Below are positions 4,593-5,341 of a DNA stretch of 5,341 nt, piece by piece (the first letter of the stretch is position 1; each line of letters begins with the position of its first letter). The DNA is from Oscillospiraceae bacterium (GTDB lineage Bacteria; Bacillota; Clostridia; Oscillospirales; Acutalibacteraceae), in NCBI GenBank assembly GCA_031262125.1, contig JAISII010000034.1, forward strand, positions 1 through 5,341, given 5' to 3'. Position numbers and translations under genes: made by a program. Below the pieces are notes generated by a model. That model had not been told where the DNA came from. It did not search any database and was given only the letters and a program-made list of their open reading frames with translations.

Positions 4593-5341
4593 ATGAGTAA
4601 CAAACTAATGAAAAAAAGAACGCTATTAATAAAAGTTGCCGCTTTAGCCGTTGTTGCTGTGCTGGCTGCTACGTTGTTTGTCGGTTGTTCTGCTAATGAC
4701 AACAGCGGGCAGACACCTGTTAATCAAAACAATAATAATGCTCAGGGGGTGCAAACGCCTGTAGGGGATAATAGCGAGAGTGAAAAGTTGGAAGAAATTG
4801 TTATAGAAGCACGCGGATTCCTTTATGAGAGTTATTCAGCATCTTCCGGTGGTAATTACGGTGACAGAACAATTAAATATTCCTACTTAGGAATTGAAGG
4901 TGCTTATTGGGGAGATTTAGAGAATGGCGTTCCTGATGGTTGGGGTTCTTTTATGGATTCTTACGAATATATCGGTGATAAACTTTCTGCTGATGGTGAT
5001 GCAGCTGCGATTGGATATTTTGAAAACGGTCATCTCACAGATGGAACTTTGTATAATTATAAAGGTGGCACATACAAAGGATATTTTTCGAACGATAAAC
5101 CAAACGGGTATGGCGAACTGACAATAAATGATGTTGAATATAAAGGCAACTTTGTAGACGGAGACTTAACTATAGGTGTAATTGATTATGAGGATGAAGA
5201 TGATTATTACGGTGAAATTTCAAATCTTCAACCTAACGGATATGGTGCAAAATGGACTGTCGAATCACACCTCAACGGCACCGATGTTACAAGAGAATCA
5301 TCATTCACAGACAGCGGCTATTACCAAAACGGCAGTCTTGT
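4593..5341 (+). CDS. MORN-repeat surface lipoprotein, 3' end cut by the window (continues at base 55 if the ends are joined)
   Basis: The frame is open from ATG 4593 to the window end (249 codons plus two bases). Residues 1-31 are a signal peptide: a basic start (KKRTLLIK), an Ala/Val-rich core and LFVGC, so Cys32 should be the lipidated residue. The -3 Phe is tolerated but not typical. A disordered Asn/Gln/Gly linker (33-65) follows. Glycine-rich MORN-type units cover about 104-249. The clearest are YWGDLENGVPDGWGSF, TYKGYFSNDKPNGYGEL and YYGEISNLQPNGYGAKW, with degenerate ones between. MORN units form beta-hairpin sheets that bind proteins, lipids or glycans; the partner here is unknown. 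AGAAGG (4578-4583), nine bases upstream, supports the start. Joined through the 54-bp terminal repeat to 55-352, the protein would have 348 residues with a cysteine-rich C-terminus. A shorter frame at 4924-5121 is out of phase and is a shadow. Confidence 0.88.
   Translation, partial: MSNKLMKKRTLLIKVAALAVVAVLAATLFVGCSANDNSGQTPVNQNNNNAQGVQTPVGDNSESEKLEEIVIEARGFLYESYSASSGGNYGDRTIKYSYLGIEGAYWGDLENGVPDGWGSFMDSYEYIGDKLSADGDAAAIGYFENGHLTDGTLYNYKGGTYKGYFSNDKPNGYGELTINDVEYKGNFVDGDLTIGVIDYEDEDDYYGEISNLQPNGYGAKWTVESHLNGTDVTRESSFTDSGYYQNGSL
5288..5341. repeat. 54-bp terminal direct repeat, right copy
   Basis: This is identical to bases 1-54. In the lipoprotein frame it encodes residues 233-249 and ends two bases into codon 250; base 55 supplies the third base (GTA, Val) and the frame continues to the stop at 350-352. 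Removing one copy gives a 5,287-bp circle. Confidence 0.97.

Noticed and set aside
4924..5121. 65-codon + strand frame inside the MORN gene
   Set aside because: It is out of phase with a convincing lipoprotein frame that runs through the whole region, and it shows no domain.
1..5341. Tandem short-spacer repeats suggesting a CRISPR array, and tRNA or rRNA genes
   Set aside because: Both strands were scanned by eye. There is no regularly spaced repeat series, no tRNA cloverleaf and no conserved rRNA stretch.

Overview
The window is AT-rich DNA from a low-GC bacterium. It is most likely a Gram-positive Firmicute of the Clostridia type: lipobox-bearing surface proteins, GGAG-type ribosome binding sites, consensus sigma-A promoters, and a compact substrate-binding protein / permease / ATPase amino-acid importer. 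The exact taxon cannot be read from the sequence. All genes lie on the + strand.

Layout: (i) 2-352 is the 3' end of a surface lipoprotein gene, ending in four DnaJ-like CxxCxGxG-type cysteine motifs and followed by an intrinsic terminator. (ii) 499-3300 is a three-gene polar amino-acid ABC importer operon (binding lipoprotein, permease with an N-terminal extension, ATPase). It has its own promoter, a palindrome inside that promoter, and a strong hairpin between the first two genes. (iii) 3297-4400 is a DMT/EamA-family transporter with its own promoter and an approximately 110-nt leader rich in inverted repeats. It is followed by a second copy of the same hairpin terminator. (iv) 4494-5341 is the promoter and 5' part of a MORN-repeat lipoprotein gene. 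That promoter has perfect -35 and -10 hexamers separated by an (AT)n tract that leaves only 14 bp between them, the layout of a slippage-controlled phase-variable promoter.

The first 54 bases (1-54) are identical to the last 54 (5288-5341), and the reading frame open at the right end continues without interruption from base 55. Joining the ends gives a 5,287-bp circle in which the two partial genes become one 348-residue lipoprotein: signal peptide, MORN repeats, Gly/Ser/Asn linker, Cys-rich zinc-binding-like domain. The window could be a true circle, one unit of a tandem array, or a linear contig cut at a repeat shared by two paralogous lipoprotein genes. No replication, mobilisation or partition gene is visible, so a conventional plasmid is not supported.

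As a system, the window holds two uptake/export functions (amino-acid import and a DMT metabolite carrier) next to a cell-surface lipoprotein predicted to switch on and off. The lipoprotein is bracketed, in the circular reading, by two near-identical terminator elements. No stretch longer than 300 bases lacks a gene; the intergenic regions hold the regulatory sites listed.
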